Shown here: positions 39,965 through 48,471 of the stretch, one piece after another
Numbering within the stretch: position 1 is the first letter of the stretch
Layout: each line of letters opens with the position of its first letter
NCBI RefSeq assembly: GCF_009761395.1
Contig: NZ_LEKN01000013.1
Span: forward strand, 124,001 to 188,000
Direction of reading: 5' to 3'
DNA length: 64,000 bases
From: Ursidibacter maritimus
GTDB lineage: Bacteria; Pseudomonadota; Gammaproteobacteria; Enterobacterales; Pasteurellaceae
Made by a program: the position numbers and the translations under genes
Notes under the pieces: generated by a model
Told to the model about the DNA's origin: nothing
Databases searched by the model: none
The model's input: the letters and a program-made list of their open reading frames with translations, nothing else

Positions 39965-40696
39965 ATGCTAGATATTATTTATCGTGATGACGAATTGATC
40001 GCTATTAACAAACCTGCTGGAATGTTAGTACATCGGAGTTGGTTAGATAAACACGAAACCGTTTTTGCAATGCAAACGTTACGAGATCAAATCGGGCAAC
40101 ACGTTTTCCCTATTCACCGTTTAGATCGCCCAACATCAGGCGTGTTATTATTTGCATTAAACAGTGAAATGGCTCGCATTATGAGTGAACTCTTTGAACA
40201 GCATCAAATGCAAAAAAGCTATTTAGCAGTCGTGCGTGGTTACCTACAAGGTGAAGGGCGGATAAATTATCCCCTGAAGGTACAGTTAGATAAAATTGCA
40301 GACAAATTTTCACAAGAGAAAGAAGCACAAAACGCAATTACCGACTACCAACACTTAGCTCAAGTAGAAATGCCCTACCCAGCAGGTAAATTTCAAACCG
40401 CTCGTTATAGCCTTGTGCAACTTTTCCCACAAACAGGCAGAAAGCATCAACTTCGCCGCCATATGAAACATTTATTTCACCCGATTATGGGTGATACGAA
40501 TTACGGCGATTTACACCAAAATCGAGCTTTAACCACTAATACAGGTTGCGATAGATTATTTCTACACGCTAACTCTTTGCAATTTATTCACCCAAGAAAT
40601 TTGCAAAAAATTGAGATAAACGCACCGCTTGATCTGCAATGGCAACAACTTTTTACTCAATTTAATTGGCATTTCCCCCAATTTTTCAGGTTTTAA
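39965..40696 (+). CDS. truC: tRNA pseudouridine(65) synthase
   Basis: TruC converts U65 in the acceptor stem of certain tRNAs to pseudouridine. The 243-residue RluA-family protein has the catalytic aspartate in HRLDRPTSGVLLFA near residue 57, the leading motif DDELIAINKPAGMLVHRS and the C-terminal TGRKHQLRRHMKHLFHPIMGDTNYG. It follows yqcC by three bases and is probably cotranscribed with it. Confidence 0.95.
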   Translation: MLDIIYRDDELIAINKPAGMLVHRSWLDKHETVFAMQTLRDQIGQHVFPIHRLDRPTSGVLLFALNSEMARIMSELFEQHQMQKSYLAVVRGYLQGEGRINYPLKVQLDKIADKFSQEKEAQNAITDYQHLAQVEMPYPAGKFQTARYSLVQLFPQTGRKHQLRRHMKHLFHPIMGDTNYGDLHQNRALTTNTGCDRLFLHANSLQFIHPRNLQKIEINAPLDLQWQQLFTQFNWHFPQFFRF

Positions 40697-40749
40697 TACT
40701 CTGATTAAAGTAAATAAAATCGACTAAATTAGACACTAGGAAGATAAAT

Positions 40750-40935
40750 ATGGATAATACATTACTTAGCCTAACCCACGAACAGCAACAACAGGCAGTT
40801 GAACAAATCCAACAACTGATGCAACAAGGCATTAGCAGTGGTGAAGCAATTGCTCTCGTGGCACAGCAATTAAAAGAGAAACATCGTCAAGAACATCAAA
40901 CTATTAGTTCTAAGGAGAATAGAGAATATGAATAA
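40750..40935 (+). CDS. yoaH: UPF0181 (YoaH) family small protein
   Basis: This 61-residue protein has the compact family core [40 protein letters not shown], which is Gln-rich and helical, with a short charged tail. Function is unknown across the family. AGGAAG lies six bases before the ATG. Its last eight bases overlap the start of the secreted-protein gene that follows. Confidence 0.88.
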   Translation: MDNTLLSLTHEQQQQAVEQIQQLMQQGISSGEAIALVAQQLKEKHRQEHQTISSKENREYE

Positions 40936-41398
40936 AACGCTTGCACTAGCACTTGGTTTATTGTCTACCACTGTATTTGCAGAAGATAAAATACAACAAG
41001 CATCACCTGAGAAAGCCGTTGAGCCAAAACTAACTCTAACTATTTATGATACAAGCAATACAGTACCTAGAGCAATTGAAGGGCTAAAATATTCTTTAAA
41101 AGCAAAGAATTTATCTCTTTGTTGGACTGCTTTTGATATGCCATTTATACAGAGTAATAAAGTTATTGAATTATTTCATTCACCTAAAGCAAGCAAATTC
41201 ACAGATGCTTCAGCTTCCACTGTTAGTTCAAAAGATAAGAAACAGCATACTATTGAGAACTATTTACCAAGTGTAAATGGGCAATATATTCATAGATGTT
41301 GGAATTTTGACAAGAAAGATCCATTAGGAAAGTACAGTGTGGAAGTTCAAATCAATAATATAAAGTTCCCAGCTTTATCATTTGAAGTAGTTAAATAA
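40928..41398 (+). CDS. Unknown small secreted protein
   Basis: I do not recognise this 156-residue protein. It has a clear Sec signal peptide ([18 protein letters not shown], cleavage near residue 18 before EDK) and a mature part rich in Lys and Ser. There are only two cysteines, in LCWTAFDMP and HRCWNFDK, both followed by Trp, which could form a periplasmic disulfide. The mature region reads as an Ig-like beta fold (repeated strand-like blocks such as KLTLTIYDT and [22 protein letters not shown]), but this is a guess. AAGGAG ten bases before the ATG and the overlap with yoaH suggest coupled expression. Confidence 0.75.
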   Translation: MNKTLALALGLLSTTVFAEDKIQQASPEKAVEPKLTLTIYDTSNTVPRAIEGLKYSLKAKNLSLCWTAFDMPFIQSNKVIELFHSPKASKFTDASASTVSSKDKKQHTIENYLPSVNGQYIHRCWNFDKKDPLGKYSVEVQINNIKFPALSFEVVK

Positions 41399-41711
41399 AG
41401 GTGTAATCGACAAAACAGTTATGCTTTAAACAACAGCAAGCAAGTAACCTTAAACTTGTTTGCTACCTTATTCACCCTATTTAAATGCTATAGAAAAAAC
41501 CTTGTCAACCAGTAAGATATCCTTAGAGGTTACTTACCTAAGTCTGGAAGTAATTAGCTGGCCTTGGTGTTTTATTTTGATATTAGTTGACCGCATTTAC
41601 ACCAAACATGTATGAATAACCCAAAAACCAAGCGGGTAGATTTGCTAAAAATATTACAAATCTACACGCTTATGATTTAGATCACTACCAAAGGTAATAT
41701 CAGATACAAAA
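41399..41711. other. Intergenic region between the secreted-protein gene and grxD
   Basis: This 313-base gap separates convergent genes. It holds an imperfect inverted repeat at 41630-41671 that probably ends grxD. The rest contains scattered short repeats (AAGCAAGTAAC, GGTTACTTACC), but I see no clear gene, RNA gene or promoter in it. Confidence 0.5.
41630..41671. terminator. Inverted repeat downstream of grxD
   Basis: AAGCGGGTAGATTT (41630-41643) and AAATCTACACGCTT (41658-41671) pair at 13 of 14 positions with a 14-base loop. The arms are degenerate uptake signals. It lies 40 bases past the grxD stop. Confidence 0.55.
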
Positions 41712-42038
41712 CTATGCTGGGTGTCTTTCTGCCACTTCTTTTAACAAAGCTTGTAACTCACCTTTTTGGAACATTTCAAGTACGATATCACACCCCCCAA
41801 CTAATTCACCTTCTACCCATAATTGTGGGAATGTTGGCCAATTTGCGTACTTTGGTAATTCTGCACGAATATCTGGGTTAGTTAAAATATCTACATAACC
41901 AAATGGAACTTGGCAGTTAATTACTGCTTCTACTGCACGAGCAGAGAAACCGCAAGATGGGAATTTTGGCGAACCTTTCATATAAAGTAAGATTGGATTT
42001 TCGCTAATTTGTTTTTGGATTCTTTCAATAGTTTCCAT
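41712..42038 (-). CDS. grxD: Monothiol glutaredoxin (Grx4 type)
   Basis: The 108-residue protein is a CGFS-type glutaredoxin: KGSPKFPSCGFSARAVEA places the active cysteine at residue 29. The glutathione-binding blocks WPTFPQLWVEGELVGGCDIVLEM follow. Such proteins bind and deliver iron-sulfur clusters with BolA partners rather than act as general reductants. It is a single gene 88 bases after ettA. Confidence 0.95.
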   Translation of the reverse strand: METIERIQKQISENPILLYMKGSPKFPSCGFSARAVEAVINCQVPFGYVDILTNPDIRAELPKYANWPTFPQLWVEGELVGGCDIVLEMFQKGELQALLKEVAERHPA

Positions 42039-42126
42039 TGTTTACCTCATTATTAACTGTAATAAGCATCTCTTGACACTTATCTTATTCAAAGATGATA
42101 CAACTGTACCATCTTTATATGATTTA

Positions 42127-43797
42127 CTACTTCGCAATACGTTTATATTTGATACGATGTGGCTGTAGCGCATCTGCTCCAAAGGTTTTCTTTTTCCATT
42201 CTTCGTAGTCAGAGAAGTTACCTTCATAGAAGGTTACTTTACCTTCATCACCGTAGTCAAGAATATGGGTAGCAATACGGTCTAAGAACCAGCGGTCGTG
42301 CGAGATAACTAATGCACAACCAGGGAATTCTAAAATTGCATTTTCTAGTGCACGCAAGGTTTCAACGTCTAAATCATTGGTTGGTTCGTCTAGTAATAAA
42401 ACGTTTCCGCCCACTTGCAGTAATTTTGCTAAGTGTAAACGACCACGTTCACCACCCGATAGCTCACCAACACGTTTTTGTTGATCTACCCCTTTGAAGT
42501 TAAAGCGTCCAACATAAGCACGACTTGGAATTTCAAAGTTACCAATTCGCATAATATCCTGTCCGCCAGATACTTCTTCCCAAACTGTTTTGCTGTTATC
42601 CATCGCATCACGGAACTGATCAACAGATGCCATTACCACTGTTTCGCCCAAAACGATTGAACCAGAATCAGGCTGTTCTTGCCCTGATAGCATACGGAAT
42701 AAAGTTGATTTACCCGCACCATTTGCACCGATAATCCCGACAATCGCTCCTTTTGGAATAGAGAATGAGAGATCGTCAATTAAAGTACGTTCACCATAAG
42801 ATTTCGTTAGATTTTGTACTTCAATCACTTTATCCCCTAAGCGCGGACCAGGTGGAATAAAGAGTTCATTAGTTTCGTTACGTTTTTGATATTCGCCACT
42901 ATTAAGTTCTTCAAAACGAGCCATACGAGCTTTACTTTTTGCTTGGCGACCTTTTGGATTTTGACGTACCCATTCAAGCTCTTTTTCGATAGATTTTTGA
43001 CGAGCCGATTCCGCTGCTTGCTCTTGTGCTAAACGTTTCTCTTTTTGCTCTAACCAAGATGAGTAATTTCCTTCCCAAGGAATACCTTCTCCGCGGTCAA
43101 GTTCTAAGATCCAACCTGCTACGTTATCTAAGAAATAACGGTCGTGGGTAATGGCGACTACTGTGCCTTCATAATCGTGCAAGAAACGCTCTAACCAAGC
43201 CACTGACTCTGCATCTAAGTGGTTGGTTGGCTCGTCTAATAACAACATATCTGGTTTTTCAAGTAATAAACGGCAAAGTGCAACACGACGGCGTTCCCCC
43301 CCTGAAAGATGCTCAATTTTTGCATCCCAATCAGGTAAGCGTAACGCATCTGCTGCTCGCTCTAATTGATTTTCAAGATTATGACCATCGTGAGCTTGAA
43401 TAATTGCTTCAAGTTCTGCTTGCTCCGCTGCCAGTTTATCAAAATCAGCATCGGGATCAGCATAAAGTGCGTACACTTCATCTAAGCGGGTAAGAGCCTT
43501 TTTAACTTCACCGACTGATTCTTCAATAGCTTCACGCACAGTTTGTTGTGGTTCAAGTTTTGGTTCTTGTGGAAGATAGCCAATTTTAATCCCTGGTTGT
43601 GGGCGAGCTTCCCCTTCGATCTCTTTGTCTATGCCCGCCATAATGCGTAAAAGTGTTGATTTACCCGCACCATTTAAGCCAAGTACCCCGATTTTAGCAC
43701 CAGGGAAGAAACTTAATGAGATGTCTTTAAGAATGTGTCGTTTTGGTGGAACAACCTTACCAACACGATGCATTGTATAAACAAATTGCGTGGACAT
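42127..43797 (-). CDS. ettA: Energy-dependent translational throttle protein EttA (ABC-F)
   Basis: EttA is a soluble ABC-F ATPase that binds the ribosomal E site and slows translation when ATP/ADP is low. Two ABC domains are seen: Walker A GLNGAGKSTLLR and GANGAGKSTLFR, signatures LSGGERRRVALCRLL and LSGGERGRLHLAKLL, and Walker B with LLLDEPTNHLD and LLLDEPTNDLD. The interdomain linker (about residues 245-320) and the insert that forms the arm are present. I chose the ATG at 43797 (MSTQFVYTMHRVGK): GAGGA lies about ten bases before it but directly abuts the alternative ATG at 43806, and 556 residues matches the family. Confidence 0.95.
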   Translation of the reverse strand: MSTQFVYTMHRVGKVVPPKRHILKDISLSFFPGAKIGVLGLNGAGKSTLLRIMAGIDKEIEGEARPQPGIKIGYLPQEPKLEPQQTVREAIEESVGEVKKALTRLDEVYALYADPDADFDKLAAEQAELEAIIQAHDGHNLENQLERAADALRLPDWDAKIEHLSGGERRRVALCRLLLEKPDMLLLDEPTNHLDAESVAWLERFLHDYEGTVVAITHDRYFLDNVAGWILELDRGEGIPWEGNYSSWLEQKEKRLAQEQAAESARQKSIEKELEWVRQNPKGRQAKSKARMARFEELNSGEYQKRNETNELFIPPGPRLGDKVIEVQNLTKSYGERTLIDDLSFSIPKGAIVGIIGANGAGKSTLFRMLSGQEQPDSGSIVLGETVVMASVDQFRDAMDNSKTVWEEVSGGQDIMRIGNFEIPSRAYVGRFNFKGVDQQKRVGELSGGERGRLHLAKLLQVGGNVLLLDEPTNDLDVETLRALENAILEFPGCALVISHDRWFLDRIATHILDYGDEGKVTFYEGNFSDYEEWKKKTFGADALQPHRIKYKRIAK

Positions 43798-43898
43798 TAT
43801 ATTCATTCCTCATTGATAAAAATTGACGGCTATTCTACTTGAAATTAGACTAGGTGGGAATCTGAAATCTTGCTTAGATAAAATCTATCTTTAAGAAA

Positions 43899-43923
43899 AT
43901 CCCCACTTTTAGTAAGTAGGGAT
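43899..43923 (-). terminator. purD terminator
   Basis: ATCCCCACTT (43899-43908) and AAGTAGGGAT (43914-43923) pair at 9 of 10 positions around a 5-base loop. Read leftward the stem is followed by TTTTCTT, 30 bases past the purD stop. Confidence 0.7.
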
Positions 43924-43952
43924 TAGGGATATTTAGAAATAATGCAACAAAC

Positions 43953-45239
43953 TTATTGTTGTTCTCTCGCAACCGCTCGATAACCAATATCTCTACGGTA
44001 GAAACGACCTTGCCATTGGATCTGTTCTGCTAATTTTAACGCCTGTTGTTGAGCATCAAAGACAGAATGACCTAATGCTGTTGCACAAAGTACACGTCCA
44101 CCATTGGTTAATAATTTACCGTCTTTTTGCTCTACTCCGGCTAAAAAGACTTTTTGTCCTGCAATCGTCTCGCTAGGAATACCTGTAATTTCATCGCCTT
44201 TTCGATAATCTCCTGGATAGCCTTCAGCAGCTAACACAATACCTAAAGCCGCTTGCTCACACCATTTAGACTGCACTTCATCTAATTTACCATCGCACGC
44301 TTTTAAGCAAAGCTCCACTAAATCCGATTCTAAACGCATCATAATTGGTTGTGTTTCAGGATCACCAAAACGGCAGTTAAATTCGATTACTTTTGGCTGA
44401 CCATTTGGCATAATCATTAAGCCTGCATATAAAAAGCCAGTGTAAGGATTATTTTCAGCTGCCATTCCACGCACAGTCGGGTAAATGACTTCGTCCATTA
44501 CACGCTGATGAATTTCAGCGGTTACTACTGGAGCAGGAGAATAAGCCCCCATTCCACCTGTATTTAAGCCTTTATCCCCTTCGCCAACACGTTTATGGTC
44601 TTGGCTAGTTGCCATTGGTTCAACATTTTTACCATCTACCATTACGATAAAGCTAGCCTCTTCACCATCTAAAAATTCTTCGATCACAACTCGGCTACCT
44701 GCATCACCAAAAGCATTGCCTGACAGCATATCTTTCACTGCTTCTTCTGCTTCTGCGAGAGTCATCGCCACAATGACCCCTTTACCCGCAGCCAAACCAT
44801 CCGCTTTAATCACGATAGGTGCACCTTTTTCACGCAGATATGCTAAAGCAGGTTCAACTTCAGTGAAGTTTTTATATTCTGCTGTTGGAATTTGGTGACG
44901 AGCTAAGAAATCTTTTGTGAATGCTTTGGAGCCTTCAAGTTGTGCGGCTGCTTGGGTTGGTCCAAAGATTTTTAACCCAGCTTGACGGAAAGCATCAACT
45001 ACACCGATAACCAATGGTGCTTCAGGGCCAACAATCGTTAATCCCACCTCATTTTGTTTAGCAAATTCAACTAAAGCGGTAACATCAGTCGCTGAAATGG
45101 CAACATTTTCAATGCCTTGCTCTAATGCTGTACCAGCATTTCCTGGTGCAACAAACACTTTAGTGGCTAAAGGAGATTGACGAACTTTCCAAGCTAATGC
45201 GTGTTCACGCCCACCATTACCGATAATTAAAATATTCAT
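43953..45239 (-). CDS. purD: Phosphoribosylamine-glycine ligase (GAR synthetase)
   Basis: PurD joins glycine to phosphoribosylamine, the second step of purine synthesis. The 428-residue ATP-grasp protein starts MNILIIGNGGREHALAWK and has VIKADGLAAGKGVIVAM, GDEASFI-type EFLDGEEASFIVMVDG, the block QDHKRVGEGDKGLNTGGMGAYSPAPV and the metal-binding EFNCRFGDPETQ. AAGGA precedes the ATG. It is a single gene with a PurR box about 62 bases upstream, far from purH. Confidence 0.97.
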   Translation of the reverse strand: MNILIIGNGGREHALAWKVRQSPLATKVFVAPGNAGTALEQGIENVAISATDVTALVEFAKQNEVGLTIVGPEAPLVIGVVDAFRQAGLKIFGPTQAAAQLEGSKAFTKDFLARHQIPTAEYKNFTEVEPALAYLREKGAPIVIKADGLAAGKGVIVAMTLAEAEEAVKDMLSGNAFGDAGSRVVIEEFLDGEEASFIVMVDGKNVEPMATSQDHKRVGEGDKGLNTGGMGAYSPAPVVTAEIHQRVMDEVIYPTVRGMAAENNPYTGFLYAGLMIMPNGQPKVIEFNCRFGDPETQPIMMRLESDLVELCLKACDGKLDEVQSKWCEQAALGIVLAAEGYPGDYRKGDEITGIPSETIAGQKVFLAGVEQKDGKLLTNGGRVLCATALGHSVFDAQQQALKLAEQIQWQGRFYRRDIGYRAVAREQQ

Positions 45240-45300
45240 AGTTTTCCTTAAAGTTGTAAAAAAGACAGAAAATCAGACCGCTTTTATAGGTTAATACCGT

Positions 45301-45316
45301 AAGCAAACGATTGCGT
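45301..45316 (-). promoter_or_regulatory. PurR operator upstream of purD
   Basis: On the minus strand 45316-45301 reads ACGCAATCGTTTGCTT, one change from the central PurR consensus ACGCAAACGTTTNCNT. A second PurR box stands before purH at 14622, so the two split genes remain in one regulon. Confidence 0.85.
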
Positions 45317-45402
45317 AGTTTACCGAATTTTACTGCATACTAAAAGGGAATAATCAGAAACAAGCGGTGAGATTATGATGATTTTTGTCAAGATGGATAT
45401 GA

Positions 45403-45419
45403 GTGGGAATTCATCCCAC
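45403..45419 (-). terminator. Possible artM terminator
   Basis: GTGGGA (45403-45408) and TCCCAC (45414-45419) form a short GC-rich stem with a 5-base loop, 39 bases past artM. No T-run follows, so the assignment is weak. Confidence 0.35.
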
Positions 45420-45457
45420 CCGATTAAATGACTGGATAATTGCTATTAAGGTTTCCT

Positions 45458-46132
45458 CTAGCTTTCCAATCGTTCAAAACGCAATACCTTACGTTCAACT
45501 TGGCGTAGGATAAGCGTCATTATGCCTGTAATCATTAGATAAATTACGCCTGCCATGCCATAAATTGACAGCGCATCATATTCTGTACCGTACAACTGAC
45601 GAGCATAGCCTATAATATCCATAATGGTAATGGTTGATGCCAACGATGTGCCTTTAAACACCAAAATAATTTCATTACTGTAGGAAGGTAATGCCCGTTT
45701 TAATGCGTAGGGGATAAGAATTTTTAGTGTTTGTAAACGATTTAAACCTAAAGCCGCACAGGTTTCCCATTGTCCTTTTGGAATAGCTTTTACTGCACCA
45801 TGAAATAGTAGCGTCGTGTAAGCGGTACTATTTAATGCCAAAGCCAACATTGCACAAAACCACGCATTTGAGAGCAATGCCCACAGCGGACTATCCACAA
45901 TCCATTGAAATTGCCCCGGCCCTGCATAAATTAAGAAGAACTGAATTAACAACGGCGTACCTGTAAAGAGCGTTAAAAAGAGATTGATCGCCCCTTTGAT
46001 TAAACTATTTTCCATTGAAAGTAGGAACGTCAGCAATAACGCTAAGAAAAACGCCACTGTTAATGCCACAAAAGTGAGCAATAAGCTAGTTGGAATACCT
46101 TGAGCAATTACATTGAAATAATCCTGTAGCAT
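45458..46132 (-). CDS. artM: Arginine ABC transporter permease ArtM
   Basis: This 224-residue HisM/ArtM-type permease has about five hydrophobic segments and the EAA loop ETCAALGLNRLQTLKILIPYALKRALPSYSNEI. With ArtQ it forms the channel for arginine. Its ATG shares a base with the artQ stop (TAATG), so translation is coupled. It is the last gene of artPIQM. Confidence 0.92.
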   Translation of the reverse strand: MLQDYFNVIAQGIPTSLLLTFVALTVAFFLALLLTFLLSMENSLIKGAINLFLTLFTGTPLLIQFFLIYAGPGQFQWIVDSPLWALLSNAWFCAMLALALNSTAYTTLLFHGAVKAIPKGQWETCAALGLNRLQTLKILIPYALKRALPSYSNEIILVFKGTSLASTITIMDIIGYARQLYGTEYDALSIYGMAGVIYLMITGIMTLILRQVERKVLRFERLES

Positions 46133-46803
46133 TATGCAATTCCTCTTTCAAAGCGGGTAAAACGAAGTTCTAATTTACGAATAATCACTTGGCTCAATAA
46201 AGTAATCACTAAGTAAATTAAGGCTGCAAAGCCATACCAAGTAAATGGCTGATGCGTTGTAGTATTGATCAATTCAGCTTGACGCATTAAATCGTGAACG
46301 CCGATTAAAGAAACCAATGCGGTATCCTTCAACAACACAAGCCACTGATTACTTAACCCTGGCAATGCGTGTCGCCATACCTGTGGCATCACAATATGAA
46401 TAAAGGTATAAATTCGACTGAGTCCTAAAGCCGCTCCCGATTCCCATTGCCCAACGGGCACAGCTTGAATAGCACCACGCAAAGTTTGTGAAGCATATGA
46501 AGCGAAGATCAAGGCTAATGCAACCACACCGCAACCAAAAGGCCCAAGCTCGACATAATTCCCAGTGAGTAACTCCAAAATTTCTGGCGTACCAAAGTAA
46601 ATTAAAAAGACGACCAAAATTTCTGGCAACCCTCGCAATAATGCAACAAACACTGCGGTAGGTTTATTAATTATCGCCAATCTATGTGTTTCAAGGGAAA
46701 CAAACAAAATCGCCAATAACATGCCTACGACTAGTGAGCAGAGAGCAAGCCCTAAGGTCATTAGGGCAGCTTGAGAAATTAAGGGAAGATAATCCACAAA
46801 CAT
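46132..46803 (-). CDS. artQ: Arginine ABC transporter permease ArtQ
   Basis: The 223-residue permease resembles HisQ/ArtQ, with the EAA loop ESGAALGLSRIYTFIHIVMPQVWRHALPGLSNQWLVLLKDTALVSLIGV. It lies four bases after artI and overlaps artM by one base. Confidence 0.92.
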   Translation of the reverse strand: MFVDYLPLISQAALMTLGLALCSLVVGMLLAILFVSLETHRLAIINKPTAVFVALLRGLPEILVVFLIYFGTPEILELLTGNYVELGPFGCGVVALALIFASYASQTLRGAIQAVPVGQWESGAALGLSRIYTFIHIVMPQVWRHALPGLSNQWLVLLKDTALVSLIGVHDLMRQAELINTTTHQPFTWYGFAALIYLVITLLSQVIIRKLELRFTRFERGIA

Positions 46804-46807
46804 ATGA

Positions 46808-47533
46808 TTATTTCGTCATCCATTTATCATAAATTTTTTGATATTCGCCATTTGCTTTAATCGCGGCAAGCCCTTTATTTAAGTCTTCCACTAACGCAGT
46901 ATTTGATTTTTTCACCGCAATACCTAAACCGTTATTAAAATAACGTTTGTCTGTTACACGCTCACCGACAAAACTAAGCTCCGGGTTTTTATCAAACATT
47001 TCTCTCAATACATCCGTATCGCCAAAGATAGTATCAATACGTCCATTTTTTAAATCCAATACTGCATCTTGTATGCTTGCATAAGAACTTACCGCATACT
47101 GTTTTGCTTCCGCATTGATATATTGTTGATAAGTTGTACCATTTTGCACGCCAACTTTTTTAGCTTGAGCAAGATCGCTCATTTTATCTTTTACACTAAT
47201 AAAACTTGCTGAACTTTCATAATATGGAGCAGAAAATGCAACTTGTTTTGCACGAGCTTCTGTAATGTCAATAGCTGAAATTGCCGCATCGAAACCACCA
47301 CGCCCTTTAATTAAACTTGGAATCAACGCATCAAAAGCTTGTGCTTTAAAATGACAGGTTGCATTTAGTTCTTTACAAATTGCATTCGCAATTTCAACAT
47401 CAAAACCGATAATTTCACCTTTTTCATTTGTTGATTCAAATGGTGGATAGCTTGGTTCCATTGCAAAAGTAATATCTTGTGCGTTAGCGAATGTAGTTCC
47501 TGCCAAGAGTGCGGCTAAAAGTAATTTTTTCAT
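46808..47533 (-). CDS. artI: Arginine-binding periplasmic protein ArtI
   Basis: This 241-residue SBP_bac_3 protein has a signal peptide [18 protein letters not shown] followed by [38 protein letters not shown], the usual opening of basic amino-acid binders, and [24 protein letters not shown] start it at ATG 47533; an upstream in-frame ATG at 47668 would overlap artP and add 45 residues without a signal. The four-gene operon and ARG boxes support arginine as ligand. Confidence 0.92.
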   Translation of the reverse strand: MKKLLLAALLAGTTFANAQDITFAMEPSYPPFESTNEKGEIIGFDVEIANAICKELNATCHFKAQAFDALIPSLIKGRGGFDAAISAIDITEARAKQVAFSAPYYESSASFISVKDKMSDLAQAKKVGVQNGTTYQQYINAEAKQYAVSSYASIQDAVLDLKNGRIDTIFGDTDVLREMFDKNPELSFVGERVTDKRYFNNGLGIAVKKSNTALVEDLNKGLAAIKANGEYQKIYDKWMTK

Positions 47534-47552
47534 TGTGTTTACCCCATAATTA

Positions 47553-48287
47553 TTAGTGTGAATGTGAAAGATAATGTGCAAATTGTTCCGTTTTTGGTGT
47601 TTCAAAACAACTTGCATCACCTTGTTCAATAATCTTGCCTTTTTCCATATAAACCACTTTCGTGGCAACCTTACGAGCCACAGAAACCTCGTGGGTTACA
47701 ATCACTTGCGTGATCCCCGTACTCTGTAACTCCTGAATAATATCAACAACTTGAGCTGTAATTTCTGGATCTAAAGCAGCCGTTGGCTCATCAAATAATA
47801 ATACCTGCGGTTGCATCATTAACGCTCTTGCAATCGCAACACGTTGTTGCTGACCGCCCGATAAGTGCAAAGGAAAACGCTCAGCAAATTCAGCTAATTG
47901 CAAACGAGCCAACAAACCTTTTGCTCGTTCAATAGCTTGTTCTTTCTCTAATCTCAGCACTTTCATTGGTGCTTCAATCAAGTTTTGCATTACTGTTAAA
48001 TGTGGCCATAAGTGATATTGTTGAAACACCATTCCCACTTCTTTACGCAAGAGTGAAACCTGTTTAGCATCCGCTTTAGCGGTGAGATCAAACTTATGAT
48101 TTGCAATATCTAACATTCCTGATTGTGGTACTTCCATCAGATTTAAAGTGCGAATTAACGTGCTCTTTCCTGCTCCACTTGGGCCAAGTAGCACCACCGT
48201 ATCGCCTTTTTCAATATTCAAATTGATATCAAACAAGGCTTGATTAGAGCCATAATAAAAATTGACATTACTAATGCGAATTGCCAT
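47553..48287 (-). CDS. artP: Arginine ABC transporter ATP-binding subunit ArtP
   Basis: The 244-residue ATPase has Walker [17 protein letters not shown], the signature [16 protein letters not shown], Walker [14 protein letters not shown] and the switch [10 protein letters not shown]. It resembles GlnQ/ArtP. It is the first gene of artP-artI-artQ-artM and lies downstream of tandem ARG boxes. Confidence 0.93.
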   Translation of the reverse strand: MAIRISNVNFYYGSNQALFDINLNIEKGDTVVLLGPSGAGKSTLIRTLNLMEVPQSGMLDIANHKFDLTAKADAKQVSLLRKEVGMVFQQYHLWPHLTVMQNLIEAPMKVLRLEKEQAIERAKGLLARLQLAEFAERFPLHLSGGQQQRVAIARALMMQPQVLLFDEPTAALDPEITAQVVDIIQELQSTGITQVIVTHEVSVARKVATKVVYMEKGKIIEQGDASCFETPKTEQFAHYLSHSH

Positions 48288-48318
48288 TTAAGGAAGATCC
48301 TATTCAAAATTCAAAAAA

Positions 48319-48357
48319 ACTGAATAGATATTATTTATTTTTGAATAACTATGCAAG
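48319..48357. promoter_or_regulatory. Tandem ARG boxes upstream of artP
   Basis: Two 18-base segments, 48319-48336 (ACTGAATAGATATTATTT) and 48340-48357 (TTTGAATAACTATGCAAG), both resemble the ARG box WNTGAATWWWWATTCANW with about three mismatches each. They are separated by exactly three bases, the spacing of ArgR operators. Arginine-dependent repression of artPIQM is the expected effect. Confidence 0.6.
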
Positions 48358-48471
48358 ATATTTTTGTTAAAAAATGAAAATAATTGACTAGATTTTTCGT
48401 GTAATAAATACTTTGTCAAAGCGTCTATTCATTATTAGAATGTCATTTGTTGCTAATTAACTAATTTATCT

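Noticed and set aside
47534-47668. 45-residue N-terminal extension of artI
   Set aside because: It overlaps artP and would bury the signal peptide; the ATG at 47533 gives a normal export signal.
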